DNA of 63,332 nucleotides from contig NZ_JAGSND010000018.1 of the NCBI RefSeq assembly GCF_018128545.1, positions 1 to 63,332 of the forward strand. Direction: 5' to 3'. Position 1 is the stretch's first letter. Each line of letters begins with the position of its first letter. The notes beneath the pieces are model-generated. The model made no database searches, was not told the origin of the DNA, and saw only the letters and a program-made list of their open reading frames with translations. The DNA comes from Sinanaerobacter chloroacetimidivorans (GTDB taxonomy: Bacteria; Bacillota; Clostridia; Peptostreptococcales; Anaerovoracaceae). This document shows positions 24,631 through 33,419 of the stretch, piece after piece. The position numbers and the translations under genes are program-made.

Positions 24631-26118
24631 ATGGAAGGACTATTTGGTTATGGTATCGTTGGGATTTATATGGCATTGCTGCTTTTGACGGGAAAGGTCA
24701 TAGGCCGCCGGTTCCCATCCAATAATCAATCGCTGAATGAATACCTGTTTGCGGGAAAACAGGTGCCTTTTGGATTGCTTGCTCCCAGCATTTTCACCTC
24801 ATGGCTTTGGGTCACCACTATTGTAGGATCCGGAGAAGCCGGCTTCCGGTATGGTATATCCGGGGGCATGGCCTATTCCTTAGGTGCCGCAATGGGGTTT
24901 GCCCTGCTGATTCCGGTACTGGTAAAAATGAAAAGACTCATGCCGGAAAGTGTTACTTTTATAGATTTCATCGGTGTCAGATATAATGCCTTCTTAAAAG
25001 ATCTATACTATGTCTTTGCTCTATTAGTGGCTGTCTATGTCATTGTGGAGCAATCTGCCGGTATCGCCCTGGTCTTTAACGGCCTTTTTCTGGTATCCTT
25101 CAAAAAAATCGCCTTTATTACCGTCATTCTCTGTGGTATCTATGTCGTGTGGCGCGGCATGAGGGGAGTCCTCTATAATGAATTGTTCAATTTCTTTCTG
25201 ATCTCCATTTGCCTTTTGGCCTTTATTTTGTTTGTGATACGGAAATTCGATATCCCGGAACTATATCAAGGATTATCGGTGGTGCAAAGCAATGCGGAAA
25301 ACAATAATTATAATCCTGAAGCGTTAAATCTGCTTTCCAAATCCGGAATCATGTATGCTTTCCTGGCAGTTATGATCGCGCTGGGACAGATTCTGCTGGA
25401 TCCGGGATACTATATGAAGGCGCATGCAGCAAGAGATGAGAAGACCATTATTCGGTCCTTTTTCACGGGAGGTGTCCTGATTTGGAGCCCCATCGCCATT
25501 TTAAGCTCCTTTGTTATCGGATATGCAACCCTGTCTCAAAACTTTGACTTTTCTAAAGCCGTAAATGTGAGCATTGCCATATCCACAAAGGTAATCACCG
25601 AATATTTCGGACCGGGAATCCAGGTCCTCTTTGCCTTTCTGATCTTTTGTATCGGATGTACCTCCATCATTCATTGCCTGATCGGAATTCAAAGCTTGTT
25701 TACTTTAAATTTTTATAATAGCAAATTGAAAGCCGATGCTTCAGAGGATGAAAAATTGAAATTCGGAAGGCTGGTATCGCTTCTGATTGCCTTTCTTTGT
25801 GCGTTGATCTCCATAGCCCTTGAGAAGGTTTCCCTTTTAACCATCGATACCTTCAGCGGTATCTTTTTTGCCGCACCATGCGGCGCAATCATTATGGGAA
25901 TCCTTTCAAAGAAAGAGATGAGAAACACCGCCTGGATTTCGATTCTTTTGGGTATCGGCAGCGGTTTTTTCACCTGGCTGGCCATACCCGATGAAGAATG
26001 GAATTATTTTTACGGGATCGGATGCTCCTTTTTTATACCCATACTATTCCTGATGGCGGTATCTTTTGTAACGAAAAAGAAATTTAATTTTAAAAAATTG
26101 CTGTTTTTTAAAGAGTAG
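24631..26118 (+). CDS. Sodium:solute symporter, paralogue of 22042 product
   Basis: 495 residues, SSS family, about 13 transmembrane helices. It shares many stretches with the 22042 product: the start region (LNEYLFAGKQVPFGLLAPS), GILYA-like loops, NNNYNPEALN, ALGQILLDPGYYMKAHA and LLTIDTFSGIFFAAP. These indicate a duplication with the same type of substrate. CGGGAGG precedes the ATG. No accessory peptide follows it. Last gene of the transport cluster, convergent with the histidine kinase gene. Confidence 0.87.
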   Translation: MEGLFGYGIVGIYMALLLLTGKVIGRRFPSNNQSLNEYLFAGKQVPFGLLAPSIFTSWLWVTTIVGSGEAGFRYGISGGMAYSLGAAMGFALLIPVLVKMKRLMPESVTFIDFIGVRYNAFLKDLYYVFALLVAVYVIVEQSAGIALVFNGLFLVSFKKIAFITVILCGIYVVWRGMRGVLYNELFNFFLISICLLAFILFVIRKFDIPELYQGLSVVQSNAENNNYNPEALNLLSKSGIMYAFLAVMIALGQILLDPGYYMKAHAARDEKTIIRSFFTGGVLIWSPIAILSSFVIGYATLSQNFDFSKAVNVSIAISTKVITEYFGPGIQVLFAFLIFCIGCTSIIHCLIGIQSLFTLNFYNSKLKADASEDEKLKFGRLVSLLIAFLCALISIALEKVSLLTIDTFSGIFFAAPCGAIIMGILSKKEMRNTAWISILLGIGSGFFTWLAIPDEEWNYFYGIGCSFFIPILFLMAVSFVTKKKFNFKKLLFFKE

Positions 26119-26145
26119 CCGGTTCAACTTTAAAAAGCTGTATTT

Positions 26146-27726
26146 TTAGAGAACGGTGAGTTCGAACCAAAATTCAACGCCATCTTCTTTGTTTAAGGCA
26201 CCAAAATCGCTGTGATGTTCCGTAAGGATCGCCTTCACAATGGAGAGGCCCAAGCCTGCTCCCCCAATATTTCTCATTCTGGCCGGATCAATTTTATAAA
26301 AACTGTTCCAGATCTTATCCATGTCTTCCTGGGAGATGGCTTTCCCCGTATTGCGGATGAAGACCCTGACCTTACTGCTTCCCTCCGGGTCCAGAAAACT
26401 GCCGATTTTGATCACTTTTTCGCCTTCGGTATGCTCCATGGCATTGTTAAGAAGGTTTGTCACCACCTGCTCTATTTTCACCGGATCGGCATGTACCAGC
26501 AACTCGGGACCTTCATGAAGCTCGATGGTGATCCCCCTTTCCCGGGCTACCAGATCATACTTTTCGGTAATGGTTCTTAAAAAGTGATTTAGTTCAAAAT
26601 CTGATTCATAGAGCTCCATTGCACCGGATTCCATTCTCGCCAGCATCAGGAGATCCCGTACCAGTCCGTCCATTTTTTCCGCTTCTTCGGAAATCACACT
26701 GCAATAAAAATTCTTTTTTTCTTCCAAAGTAATATTGGACTTCAGACCGTCGGCATATCCTTGGATCAGGAAGATGGGCGTTTTCAGCTCATGGGACACG
26801 TTGGAAATGAAATCTCTTCGCATCTTGTCAATTTTTCGTTCCTTGTTGATATCCTCAGCCAGTTTTTCATTTTTTCGGTTCAATTCCCCGATGGTGGAAT
26901 CCAGCGTATTGGAAAGTCTGTTGATATTTTGAGAAAGCTGTGCAATTTCATCTTTTCCTTTCGCTTGGATTGACTCGGAGAAATCCAATGCCTGCATTTT
27001 ATCTGTGATTCTGTTCATCTGGGTGATCGGAGCAGTAAAGCGATAAGATACAAACCAGGCCCAAAGTATGGTAAAGGCAATGGTGGTCAGTCCGATGACG
27101 GTGAGAAAACGGTTAATGATGGCAGTTCCCTCAGAGATGGCGCTCATAGGCATGGAAACCAGCAGCTGGATGCCGTTTTCCAATGTGGTATGGTATTGGA
27201 GTGTATTGATGTTCAGCTTGCTGTCTTTTGACAGAGAAAAATAGGAATGATCATCATCATACGAAAGGATTTCCTGTGATCCCAGAAAGCTGGACACCCG
27301 TGCGACAGCCATATCTTTCTCTGCTATGTGCAGCGAAGCGGACCCGGTTTCGCCGCTGAGGGAAACCGTACCGGGAAGGGTTTTCGCCAGCGGTTCGGCG
27401 GAATATAGGCTGACCACTTCCATTGCTGGGAAATAAAGGTCTCCTTTCGCGGAGCTGATAAAGATTGTTTGACTTTGTGACCTTTCTATTTTAAACAGTG
27501 CGGACTGAATCCCCCGGCTCAGGACTGCTTTTGCATCCATAGAGCTGCCGGAAGCCGCTTCCAGCATACTGACGATCTTCTTGCTGCTTTCTCTCAGATC
27601 CTGTTTTTTCTGTTCCAAATAATATTTTTCTACGAGAAATGTATTGCAGAAAAAGAGAATTCCACCGAACAGGAATACGGAAGCCATCATATATAATAAC
27701 AATTTATGTTTGATCGAGAGTTTCAT
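26146..27726 (-). CDS. Membrane sensor histidine kinase
   Basis: 526 residues. Two transmembrane segments (about 10-30 and 195-215) flank an extracellular sensor domain of about 165 residues. Then come HAMP, HisKA with FISNVSHELKTP (phospho-His), and HATPase with NNAMEH and GGAGLGLSIV. This is the OmpR-type (class I) kinase organisation. It is co-transcribed with the response regulator upstream, 14 bases apart. The signal is unknown; the adjacent divergent gene for a secreted repeat protein is the best candidate target. Confidence 0.92.
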   Translation of the reverse strand: MKLSIKHKLLLYMMASVFLFGGILFFCNTFLVEKYYLEQKKQDLRESSKKIVSMLEAASGSSMDAKAVLSRGIQSALFKIERSQSQTIFISSAKGDLYFPAMEVVSLYSAEPLAKTLPGTVSLSGETGSASLHIAEKDMAVARVSSFLGSQEILSYDDDHSYFSLSKDSKLNINTLQYHTTLENGIQLLVSMPMSAISEGTAIINRFLTVIGLTTIAFTILWAWFVSYRFTAPITQMNRITDKMQALDFSESIQAKGKDEIAQLSQNINRLSNTLDSTIGELNRKNEKLAEDINKERKIDKMRRDFISNVSHELKTPIFLIQGYADGLKSNITLEEKKNFYCSVISEEAEKMDGLVRDLLMLARMESGAMELYESDFELNHFLRTITEKYDLVARERGITIELHEGPELLVHADPVKIEQVVTNLLNNAMEHTEGEKVIKIGSFLDPEGSSKVRVFIRNTGKAISQEDMDKIWNSFYKIDPARMRNIGGAGLGLSIVKAILTEHHSDFGALNKEDGVEFWFELTVL

Positions 27727-27740
27727 CCTATACCTCTTCT

Positions 27741-28421
27741 TTATTCTTCAAAACGGTAGCCATAGCCTCTTACCGTAGCAATCTGGCTCCCGTTGTTTTC
27801 CAACTTAATGCGCAGACGGTTAATATGCGTGTCAACGGTTCTGAGTCCGCCAAAATAATCATAGCCCCAAACCTGATTTAGAAGCTGTTCCCGGGATATG
27901 ACTTTCCCTTTGTTCTCTGCTAACAGCAATAACAGGGCATATTCCTTGGGGCTCAGCGTAATTTGATTTCCCTCCAGGGTGACAATATGGGAGTCTTTAT
28001 TAATTTGTAAACCGGCGAACCGAAGGATATTGGCATCTGCGCTTTCGGCAGCTGATCTCCGAAAAAGGGCATGAATCCTTGCAATTAGTGCGGCAGGCCG
28101 AACGGGCTTTGGTACATAATCATCCGCTCCGATTTTGAAACAATGAACTTCATCGTAATCTTCACATTTTGCGGTTAACATGAGTATGGGGACCATGGAC
28201 TGTTTCCGGATTTCCCGGCAGAGAGTCCAGCCGTCCATTTCCGGCATCATGACATCAAGAACTATGAAATCAATTCTTCCCTGTTCCTTTTGAAACACTT
28301 CCAAAGCCGCTTTTCCGTCCTGGGCGGTGAGGATCAGAAAACCTTCTGCCTCCAGAAAATCTTTCAACAATATCAATATCTTAATCTCATCATCTACAAT
28401 GAGGATTGTTTTCTTTTCCAT
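27741..28421 (-). CDS. OmpR/PhoB-family response regulator
   Basis: 226 residues. Receiver domain with D10/D11, phospho-Asp in FIVLDVMMPEMDG (near 55) and Lys in PKPVRP. The C-terminal winged helix ends with TVDTHINRLRIKLENNGSQIATVRGYGYRFEE. It pairs with the kinase at 26146. It is divergent from the 28622 gene, and TGACA direct repeats with 11-bp spacing lie in the shared intergenic region. Confidence 0.93.
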   Translation of the reverse strand: MEKKTILIVDDEIKILILLKDFLEAEGFLILTAQDGKAALEVFQKEQGRIDFIVLDVMMPEMDGWTLCREIRKQSMVPILMLTAKCEDYDEVHCFKIGADDYVPKPVRPAALIARIHALFRRSAAESADANILRFAGLQINKDSHIVTLEGNQITLSPKEYALLLLLAENKGKVISREQLLNQVWGYDYFGGLRTVDTHINRLRIKLENNGSQIATVRGYGYRFEE

Positions 28422-28486
28422 GGTACACTCCTGACTTCTTAGAATGACTTCATTATAATGAAATTGAGGAATAGAGTCCAGAATGT

Positions 28487-28502
28487 TGACAAAAACGTGA
28501 CA
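28487..28502 (+). promoter_or_regulatory. Candidate response-regulator direct repeats
   Basis: TGACA at 28487-28491 and TGACA at 28498-28502 have an 11-bp period, as OmpR-family dimers prefer. They lie between the divergent regulator and secreted-protein genes. Confidence 0.4.
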
Positions 28503-28621
28503 TAACCTTATTGAATTTGTAACAATACGAGAATCATTCTGTGAAAGAGCAGGGCTATAATACAGGTATGCTCATCCGGAAGGGCAAAATTTAATACATT
28601 TTCAGAATGGAGTGATGAAAC

Positions 28622-29557
28622 GTGAAAAGAAAGATGATATTAGGAGTCGGCGCAGCGATTATGAGCCTTATGTTACTCACCACCGTCTCCGCCTTTGCAG
28701 AGGAAAATGATAACCTGGTACAGAAGGTTTCCAGAACGGTCACCCTATACGGTACAGGTGCAGCAGATACTGCAGAAGTAAAAGGGGCAATGGGGTTCAG
28801 TATCGTCCATGCAGCAGAGGATAAAGGAGTTGTAGCATTCAGTATAGCCGGTGACTATGAGGCATTGGTGGGAGAAGGGATCCTCTCCCAGGAGAAAGCA
28901 GATCAAATGAAAGCTTATCTCGAAGAGCAGGCACAGGCCCAAATGGAAGAAATAAAAAAGATGGAAACCATGGACGAAGGGGATCGGGCGGAATTTCTGC
29001 AAACCAAAGCGATTGCCATAGCGGATCCCTATAAAGAAATGGTGAACGCGGGTATTCTTTCTGAGGATGATGCGGACAAAATCAGAGAATTTCTAAAACA
29101 ACAAGCGCAGGAGAGACTAGAAGCAAGCGTAAAGGAAAGAACCGAGCGTTACCAGTCAGAAGGCATATTAAGTAAAGAAAAGGCAGATGAGGTTGCCGAG
29201 TATTTGCGAAATTTTTCGGTATCCGGCATCCATAAAAACGAAATCATCGAAGGCGGTGAAGCCCGGCCGTTAATCGAAAGTAAGGATATCCAGTTGATAA
29301 CAGAGAGCGAGGAGGCTCAGGCATCCGAAGTCAGTGAGGCCCGTTCGGTAATCGTCACAATTACAAGAGGATTCGATTTTGAACTGGATTCCTTGGTGAA
29401 AGAGGGAATTATTACGGAGGATCAGGCCAAGGCTATGGCAGAATCTGACGAAAACCATTGGAAGCAGGAAAGAGAATTACTGATAGAAGACGGTATTCTG
29501 GCGGAAATGAAAGCCGCCAGAGTCCAGAAGGCAAATGAATATCAAATTCATCAATAA
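28622..29557 (+). CDS. Secreted protein with SHOCT-like repeats
   Basis: 311 residues, GTG start. A signal peptide (MKRKMILG... LTTVSAFA, about 1-26) is followed by a glutamate-rich, mostly helical protein. Four copies of the short motif (L/V)xxGI(L/I)xxxxAxxx are visible, in EALVGEGILSQEKADQMK, EMVNAGILSEDDADKIR, RYQSEGILSKEKADEVA and SLVKEGIITEDQAKAM. These resemble SHOCT-type oligomerisation helices. No catalytic motif. Its location divergent to the two-component system suggests it is a target or signal partner. The gene ends before a terminator at about 29610. Confidence 0.75.
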   Translation: MKRKMILGVGAAIMSLMLLTTVSAFAEENDNLVQKVSRTVTLYGTGAADTAEVKGAMGFSIVHAAEDKGVVAFSIAGDYEALVGEGILSQEKADQMKAYLEEQAQAQMEEIKKMETMDEGDRAEFLQTKAIAIADPYKEMVNAGILSEDDADKIREFLKQQAQERLEASVKERTERYQSEGILSKEKADEVAEYLRNFSVSGIHKNEIIEGGEARPLIESKDIQLITESEEAQASEVSEARSVIVTITRGFDFELDSLVKEGIITEDQAKAMAESDENHWKQERELLIEDGILAEMKAARVQKANEYQIHQ

Positions 29558-29609
29558 TTAAAACAGTCATAAAAACAGGGGTTTACAGTAAAAAAGTATC
29601 GATACTCAA

Positions 29610-29638
29610 TGGGGTTGCTGTCATGGCAGCCTCTTTTT
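29610..29638 (+). terminator. Terminator after secreted repeat protein gene
   Basis: GGGGTTGC / GCAGCCTC stem followed by T5. Confidence 0.7.
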
Positions 29639-29789
29639 GATTTCCTCAAATTGGGAAAATGAAGTTGCCGCTGCTGGAGCTTCGAGTTATACTGTTTATG
29701 GTAAACGTACATTCATTTTTCGTGTCTTTGGTGTAAAAGCCATTTTAATGGATTGTACATCCGATATCCATAGAAAGGAGGGGGTTTTT

Positions 29790-30344
29790 ATGGAATCTAA
29801 ACAGAAAAAAAGTTATTTTCTTTGGTTGGAACAAAAAATGCTGAAGGAAAGTCAATTGAATGAATCTCCCGCACGAAGGAGGCTCCTGCTGATCCAAAAT
29901 CTTTTGTTAATTTTCCTTATTTGCTTTTACTTCATTTTTAAGTATTTATACGACAGTAATCAAGGGATCTTTTTATTGATTGCTGTTTTCTTTACGGTAT
30001 CCGGTTGTATCAATGCTTTGCTGGAAACTGTTCTGGCTGATCAGAAGGTAAGGTCTGAGACGCTGAAGGCGAGAAAACTACGGAAGGCTAATTACATTTT
30101 GGAAATTGCTGCCGGGTTTGTGTCATTTGCCGCCTTTATTTTTGCCTCTGGTTCAAATTCTTTGTATGTTTCGGTGCTGACGTATATCCTCCTATTTGTA
30201 GTGGCAGTCAGCTCCGGTTTGACCCTTTATATCCGTCATAAAATCGATAAAGACGAGAATTCTGAAGCACTCCTTGGAATATTGGCAGCTCTTGCGGTTC
30301 CTTTTTTTCTGGTGCTGCTGATGATGATTTTCACGTGGCTGTGA
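29790..30344 (+). CDS. Four-helix membrane protein of unknown function
   Basis: 184 residues from the ATG at 29790, chosen for the AAAGGAGGGGG site 6 bases upstream; the longer frame from 29637 runs into the preceding terminator. Four hydrophobic helices (about 33-53, 60-80, 102-125, 160-182) separate short polar loops, with a basic cytoplasmic-looking N-terminus. No family is recognised. Confidence 0.7.
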   Translation: MESKQKKSYFLWLEQKMLKESQLNESPARRRLLLIQNLLLIFLICFYFIFKYLYDSNQGIFLLIAVFFTVSGCINALLETVLADQKVRSETLKARKLRKANYILEIAAGFVSFAAFIFASGSNSLYVSVLTYILLFVVAVSSGLTLYIRHKIDKDENSEALLGILAALAVPFFLVLLMMIFTWL

Positions 30345-30446
30345 TATCAAAAATCTTTATGGTAAAATACTTGTGAAAAATAATGATATTAAAAAATAGA
30401 AGCGTCCTTGCTGCCGGGTAAGCAAAGAATTGGGAGGCGGAATATA

Positions 30447-30506
30447 ATGAAGAATACAGCGCTAAGCTGTCAGGATAGGAGAGATTCTTTATGGCAATCA
30501 AATTAA
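30447..30506 (+). CDS. Possible 19-residue leader peptide
   Basis: An ATG at 30447 follows a very strong GGGAGGCGG site and opens a 19-codon frame that ends at TAA 30504-30506, 16 bases inside the M23 gene. The arrangement suits translational coupling. It could be a chance frame. Confidence 0.4.
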   Translation: MKNTALSCQDRRDSLWQSN

Positions 30507-31108
30507 CGGCATTGCCCATAAAAAACATGAATCTCACTGAGATAACCGGCGATTCGGCTTTTGGAGCACGGATCCATCCGATAACGAAAACGATGCTGAT
30601 TCACGAAGGTATCGATATAAGCCAGCCAATGGGCACCCCTATTTATGCGGCAGCAGACGGAAAAGTCATTGTTTCCAAGATGCAAAACGATAAAAAGGGG
30701 TATGGCAATTATATCGTAATTCGCCATAACGATGAATTTGATACCCTCTATGCTCATCAGTCGACAAGAACTGTCAAAGCAGGGGATCTGGTAAAGGCCG
30801 GGGCACTAATCGGATATGTGGGATCAACAGGAGACAGTACAGGACCCCATTTGCACTTTGGAGTCTGTATGAAATTCTTAGCAAATCCCAGAGGCTGGAT
30901 GGATCCATTGCCTTTATTGCGGATTTGCAAGGAGGAATTAGATGAAGTGGTGAGAAAAATCATTGTGGAAATAAACGGAAATCTCAAAGAAGTAAACAGC
31001 ATCCTGAAAAATGATACCAATTACGTGCTTCTGAGAGACCTCTCAGATATTATCGATGTGAGTTATGATGAAAGACGGAAAATGCCTATTATTAAAAGCA
31101 AATGCTAA
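30491..31108 (+). CDS. M23-family peptidase domain protein without signal peptide
   Basis: 205 residues. The LytM/M23 metallopeptidase core is complete: GARIHPITK, HEGIDI (zinc His/Asp) and GPHLHFGV (catalytic HxH). It should cleave peptidoglycan cross-bridges. There is no signal peptide or membrane anchor, unlike most bacterial M23 enzymes, which points to a phage-type endolysin needing another exit route. Residues 155-205 (EINGNLKEVNSILKNDTNYVLLRDLSDII) resemble the copper-amine-oxidase-N-like wall-associated domain. No other phage gene is near. Confidence 0.83.
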   Translation: MAIKLTALPIKNMNLTEITGDSAFGARIHPITKTMLIHEGIDISQPMGTPIYAAADGKVIVSKMQNDKKGYGNYIVIRHNDEFDTLYAHQSTRTVKAGDLVKAGALIGYVGSTGDSTGPHLHFGVCMKFLANPRGWMDPLPLLRICKEELDEVVRKIIVEINGNLKEVNSILKNDTNYVLLRDLSDIIDVSYDERRKMPIIKSKC

Positions 31109-31133
31109 TCCGTCTTTCAGCTAATTATTAGCA

Positions 31134-31175
31134 TAAAACTATCGCCAACCACAAAAGTGATTGGCGGTAGTTTTG
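31134..31175. terminator. Bidirectional terminator
   Basis: AAAACTATCGCCAACCAC / GTGATTGGCGGTAGTTTT is an 18-bp near-perfect stem between convergent genes, with T/A flanks on both sides. Confidence 0.85.
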
Positions 31176-31177
31176 AA

Positions 31178-31675
31178 TTACCGGCACATGACAATAATCT
31201 GGTCCGGTGTTGCTATTGCAGGGATGCTTCTGGTTGTAATTCTATATACAGCGATTAAATTCTGGTTGCCCAGTGGCCTTGTATAAGCCTGACCATTTTC
31301 CAGCATGATTCTAGTAGAAGGCGCAGGGCTTAATCGAAGCATTCCATCGCTGCTTTCCAGTGTATTATTGAAATGATCTACCGCTACAGTTCGACCTTCC
31401 GTATCCCTTGACATGACCAGTGCCTGAAATTGAGGCGGAAAGATATAGGGTGTCGCCGCATTGGCATCATAAAATCCGGTAACTCTGTCTCCTGCCTGCA
31501 GCATGACGTGGTCAACAAAGTAAGTATCAGGTGTCGCAATAAAGTTGGTAACAGAACCATCATCACCTTCTACGGAAATGATCTTAGTGCAGCCGATGAA
31601 ACCCGTATTGTTCGCATTGAAATCATTGATGGCCGTAACTGTACCGCTGATTGATTGGAAATCCTCTTCCATAAT
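31178..31675 (-). CDS. Hypothetical beta-rich protein
   Basis: 165 residues from the ATG that lies 7 bases after TATGGAGG; two upstream ATGs in frame lack a site. The sequence has many short beta-type stretches (SGTVTAINDF, GDRVTGFYDANAATPYIFPP, LENGQAYTRPLGNQNLIAVYRIT), fitting an OB-like barrel. There is no signal peptide. I do not recognise the family. Single gene ending at the shared terminator. Confidence 0.65.
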   Translation of the reverse strand: MMEEDFQSISGTVTAINDFNANNTGFIGCTKIISVEGDDGSVTNFIATPDTYFVDHVMLQAGDRVTGFYDANAATPYIFPPQFQALVMSRDTEGRTVAVDHFNNTLESSDGMLRLSPAPSTRIMLENGQAYTRPLGNQNLIAVYRITTRSIPAIATPDQIIVMCR

Positions 31676-31795
31676 ATATTCCTCCATACCCATAGAATCT
31701 TATTGTTATAGAATATGCATGCGCAAAACTGCATGCTATTCTTTCGGAAGGCAAGTTGAGAAAAATCCGGATCCCCGCCGACTTGAATCTATTGA

Positions 31796-31877
31796 CCTGG
31801 AATCATATCTGTGGTAATTTTATTTAGAAAACATAAGACTTGGAATCATATCTAGGGTAATCTTATTTAGAAAACAT
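31796..31877 (+). repeat. Two 37-bp direct repeats upstream of marR gene
   Basis: TGGAATCATATCT, GGTAAT and TTATTTAGAAAACAT recur in the same order at about 31797-31832 and 31841-31877 with few changes (period about 45 bp). The first copy carries a -35-like TTGACC just ahead and TAATTT 17 bases on. Tandem promoters or tandem regulator sites are likely. Confidence 0.6.
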
Positions 31878-31910
31878 GAAAAACATACAGCAAACAAGGC
31901 GGTGAACGTT

Positions 31911-32342
31911 GTGACCTTTGATTTATCTAAATGTATAGGCTTTGTTACCGATAAGGCAACGAAGACCATTTCCGAAGATTTTAACAGACGGCTGGAGAAG
32001 CAGGGATCTACCAGAATCCAATGGATTGCCTTATATTTCCTTGCCAATTCAGATCAATTAATGAGTCAGAAGGAGTTGGCCGTTCTGATGAATGTACAGG
32101 ATTCTTCTCTGGCAAGGCTGGTAGACCGAATGGAACGTGACGGATTGATCAAGCGTGTTGAGAACCCGAAGGACAGACGGATCAAATTCCTGGAGCTTAC
32201 GGAAGCAGGGTATCACAAGATGGAAGAATTGATGCCCGAGGGCCAGTATTTCAGCGATTTGCTTTTGGAAAATATAACAGAGGAAGAACTGTCAACCTTT
32301 CAGAATGTCATTCATAAAATGCTGAATAATATTAAACGATGA
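31911..32342 (+). CDS. MarR-family transcriptional regulator
   Basis: 143 residues from the GTG at 31911 (AAGGCGGTG 6 bases upstream); a GTG at 31902 is the alternative. Winged HTH with SQKELAVLMNVQDSSLARLVDRMERDGLI and the wing NPKDRRIKFLELT. MarR proteins are ligand-controlled dimeric repressors. No divergent or downstream gene forms an obvious operon with it. The direct repeats just upstream may be autoregulatory sites. Confidence 0.88.
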   Translation: MTFDLSKCIGFVTDKATKTISEDFNRRLEKQGSTRIQWIALYFLANSDQLMSQKELAVLMNVQDSSLARLVDRMERDGLIKRVENPKDRRIKFLELTEAGYHKMEELMPEGQYFSDLLLENITEEELSTFQNVIHKMLNNIKR

Positions 32343-32460
32343 CCGTCGGCGATATGGACTAAACAATAAAAGAGTACAGATTTTTCTATACTCTTTCTTT
32401 ATAACCAAAGGAAATATCGTTAACCTAATTCGCTCTTTTTTATAGTATATTATGATCTCA

Positions 32461-33201
32461 TTAGAATCCTAATTCTTCACCGATGATAATTACATGAAAA
32501 TCCGAATCAACAGGTTTTTTGTGTATGATGCTTGTTATATTACAGTTTCTCTGATCGGATCTGCACTCTTTACATATGCCGCTTATATTACAAACCAAAT
32601 CATTGCCGTACTTGATGTTATTCATCTGTGCTGCGACAAAACGAATCCTGTCTAATCCGGAATTCAAGTCCTTTACCAATTTATTAACACCTGCTATAAC
32701 AATGATCCTATCTGAACCGTAAAGGCTTCCGGCGATTCTGTTTCCTGTTCCGTCAATGTTTATGATTTGACCGTCTATAGTTATTGCATTTGCACCCAGC
32801 ATAAATACATTAGCGACGAGATATTGCATGAGTATATCTCTCATTTCTTCCTTATTTCCAATAATTTTGAATCCAGGGCTATTATGCTCCATCGCGTAAT
32901 TATTGACTGCACAGGTATGAGGAATAGCAACACAATTCTTTTTTTTCAGCTCCTCATCCAATTCAAGAGCAAATACTGTATGGGAGTCCCCGCAACCAAT
33001 GATTCCGTTATCGGGGATTAAACTTAAAACAAGATTTCTTGCTTCCGTGACTGAATCACAATAGTAAGCCGTAAAATTATTTTTCATTAAATTTTTAACA
33101 GCAATTTGACATTCTTGTCTTATATAATCTTTTCTGATGGAATCCCTATTACAATCCTCTTCTTTTAATTTTGGCATCTTGAAATCATGTAAATCCAACA
33201 T
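32461..33201 (-). CDS. LUD-domain protein (lactate-utilisation LutC/DUF162-like)
   Basis: 246 residues from the ATG at 33201 preceded by AGGAGAG. The LUD fold is indicated by GIIGCGDSHTVFALEL, HTCAVNNYAMEHNSPG and the long TIDGQIINIDGTGNRIAGSLYG-type core with a VAGVNKLV turn. Four Cys in CNISGICKECRSDQRNC near 215-231 could bind metal. Members of this family take part in lactate oxidation, but many stand-alone ones are uncharacterised. It is divergent from an HxlR regulator that probably controls it. Confidence 0.8.
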   Translation of the reverse strand: MLDLHDFKMPKLKEEDCNRDSIRKDYIRQECQIAVKNLMKNNFTAYYCDSVTEARNLVLSLIPDNGIIGCGDSHTVFALELDEELKKKNCVAIPHTCAVNNYAMEHNSPGFKIIGNKEEMRDILMQYLVANVFMLGANAITIDGQIINIDGTGNRIAGSLYGSDRIIVIAGVNKLVKDLNSGLDRIRFVAAQMNNIKYGNDLVCNISGICKECRSDQRNCNITSIIHKKPVDSDFHVIIIGEELGF

Positions 33202-33369
33202 TTTTTTCTCTCCTATTTTTAATTTGAAAATAGAATTATTAAGGTCGATGGTTGACATTAAATCCATTTCCTAATTAGATTTGAAATATTTATTATAACT
33301 TCACCTGCTTGACAAATCAGTATAGCTATTATTTACAGTTGTTATTATAATATCATTAATATGAAAAGC

Positions 33370-33396
33370 AAGTATGCACTTTTTAGTAGCATACTT
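33370..33396 (+). promoter_or_regulatory. Candidate HxlR operator
   Basis: AAGTATGC (33370-33377), 11-bp spacer, GCATACTT (33389-33396), a perfect inverted repeat in the divergent LUD/HxlR intergenic region. Spacing suits a winged-helix dimer. Confidence 0.55.
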
Positions 33397-33419
33397 ACCA
33401 AAAGGAGAGTGTAATCCGT

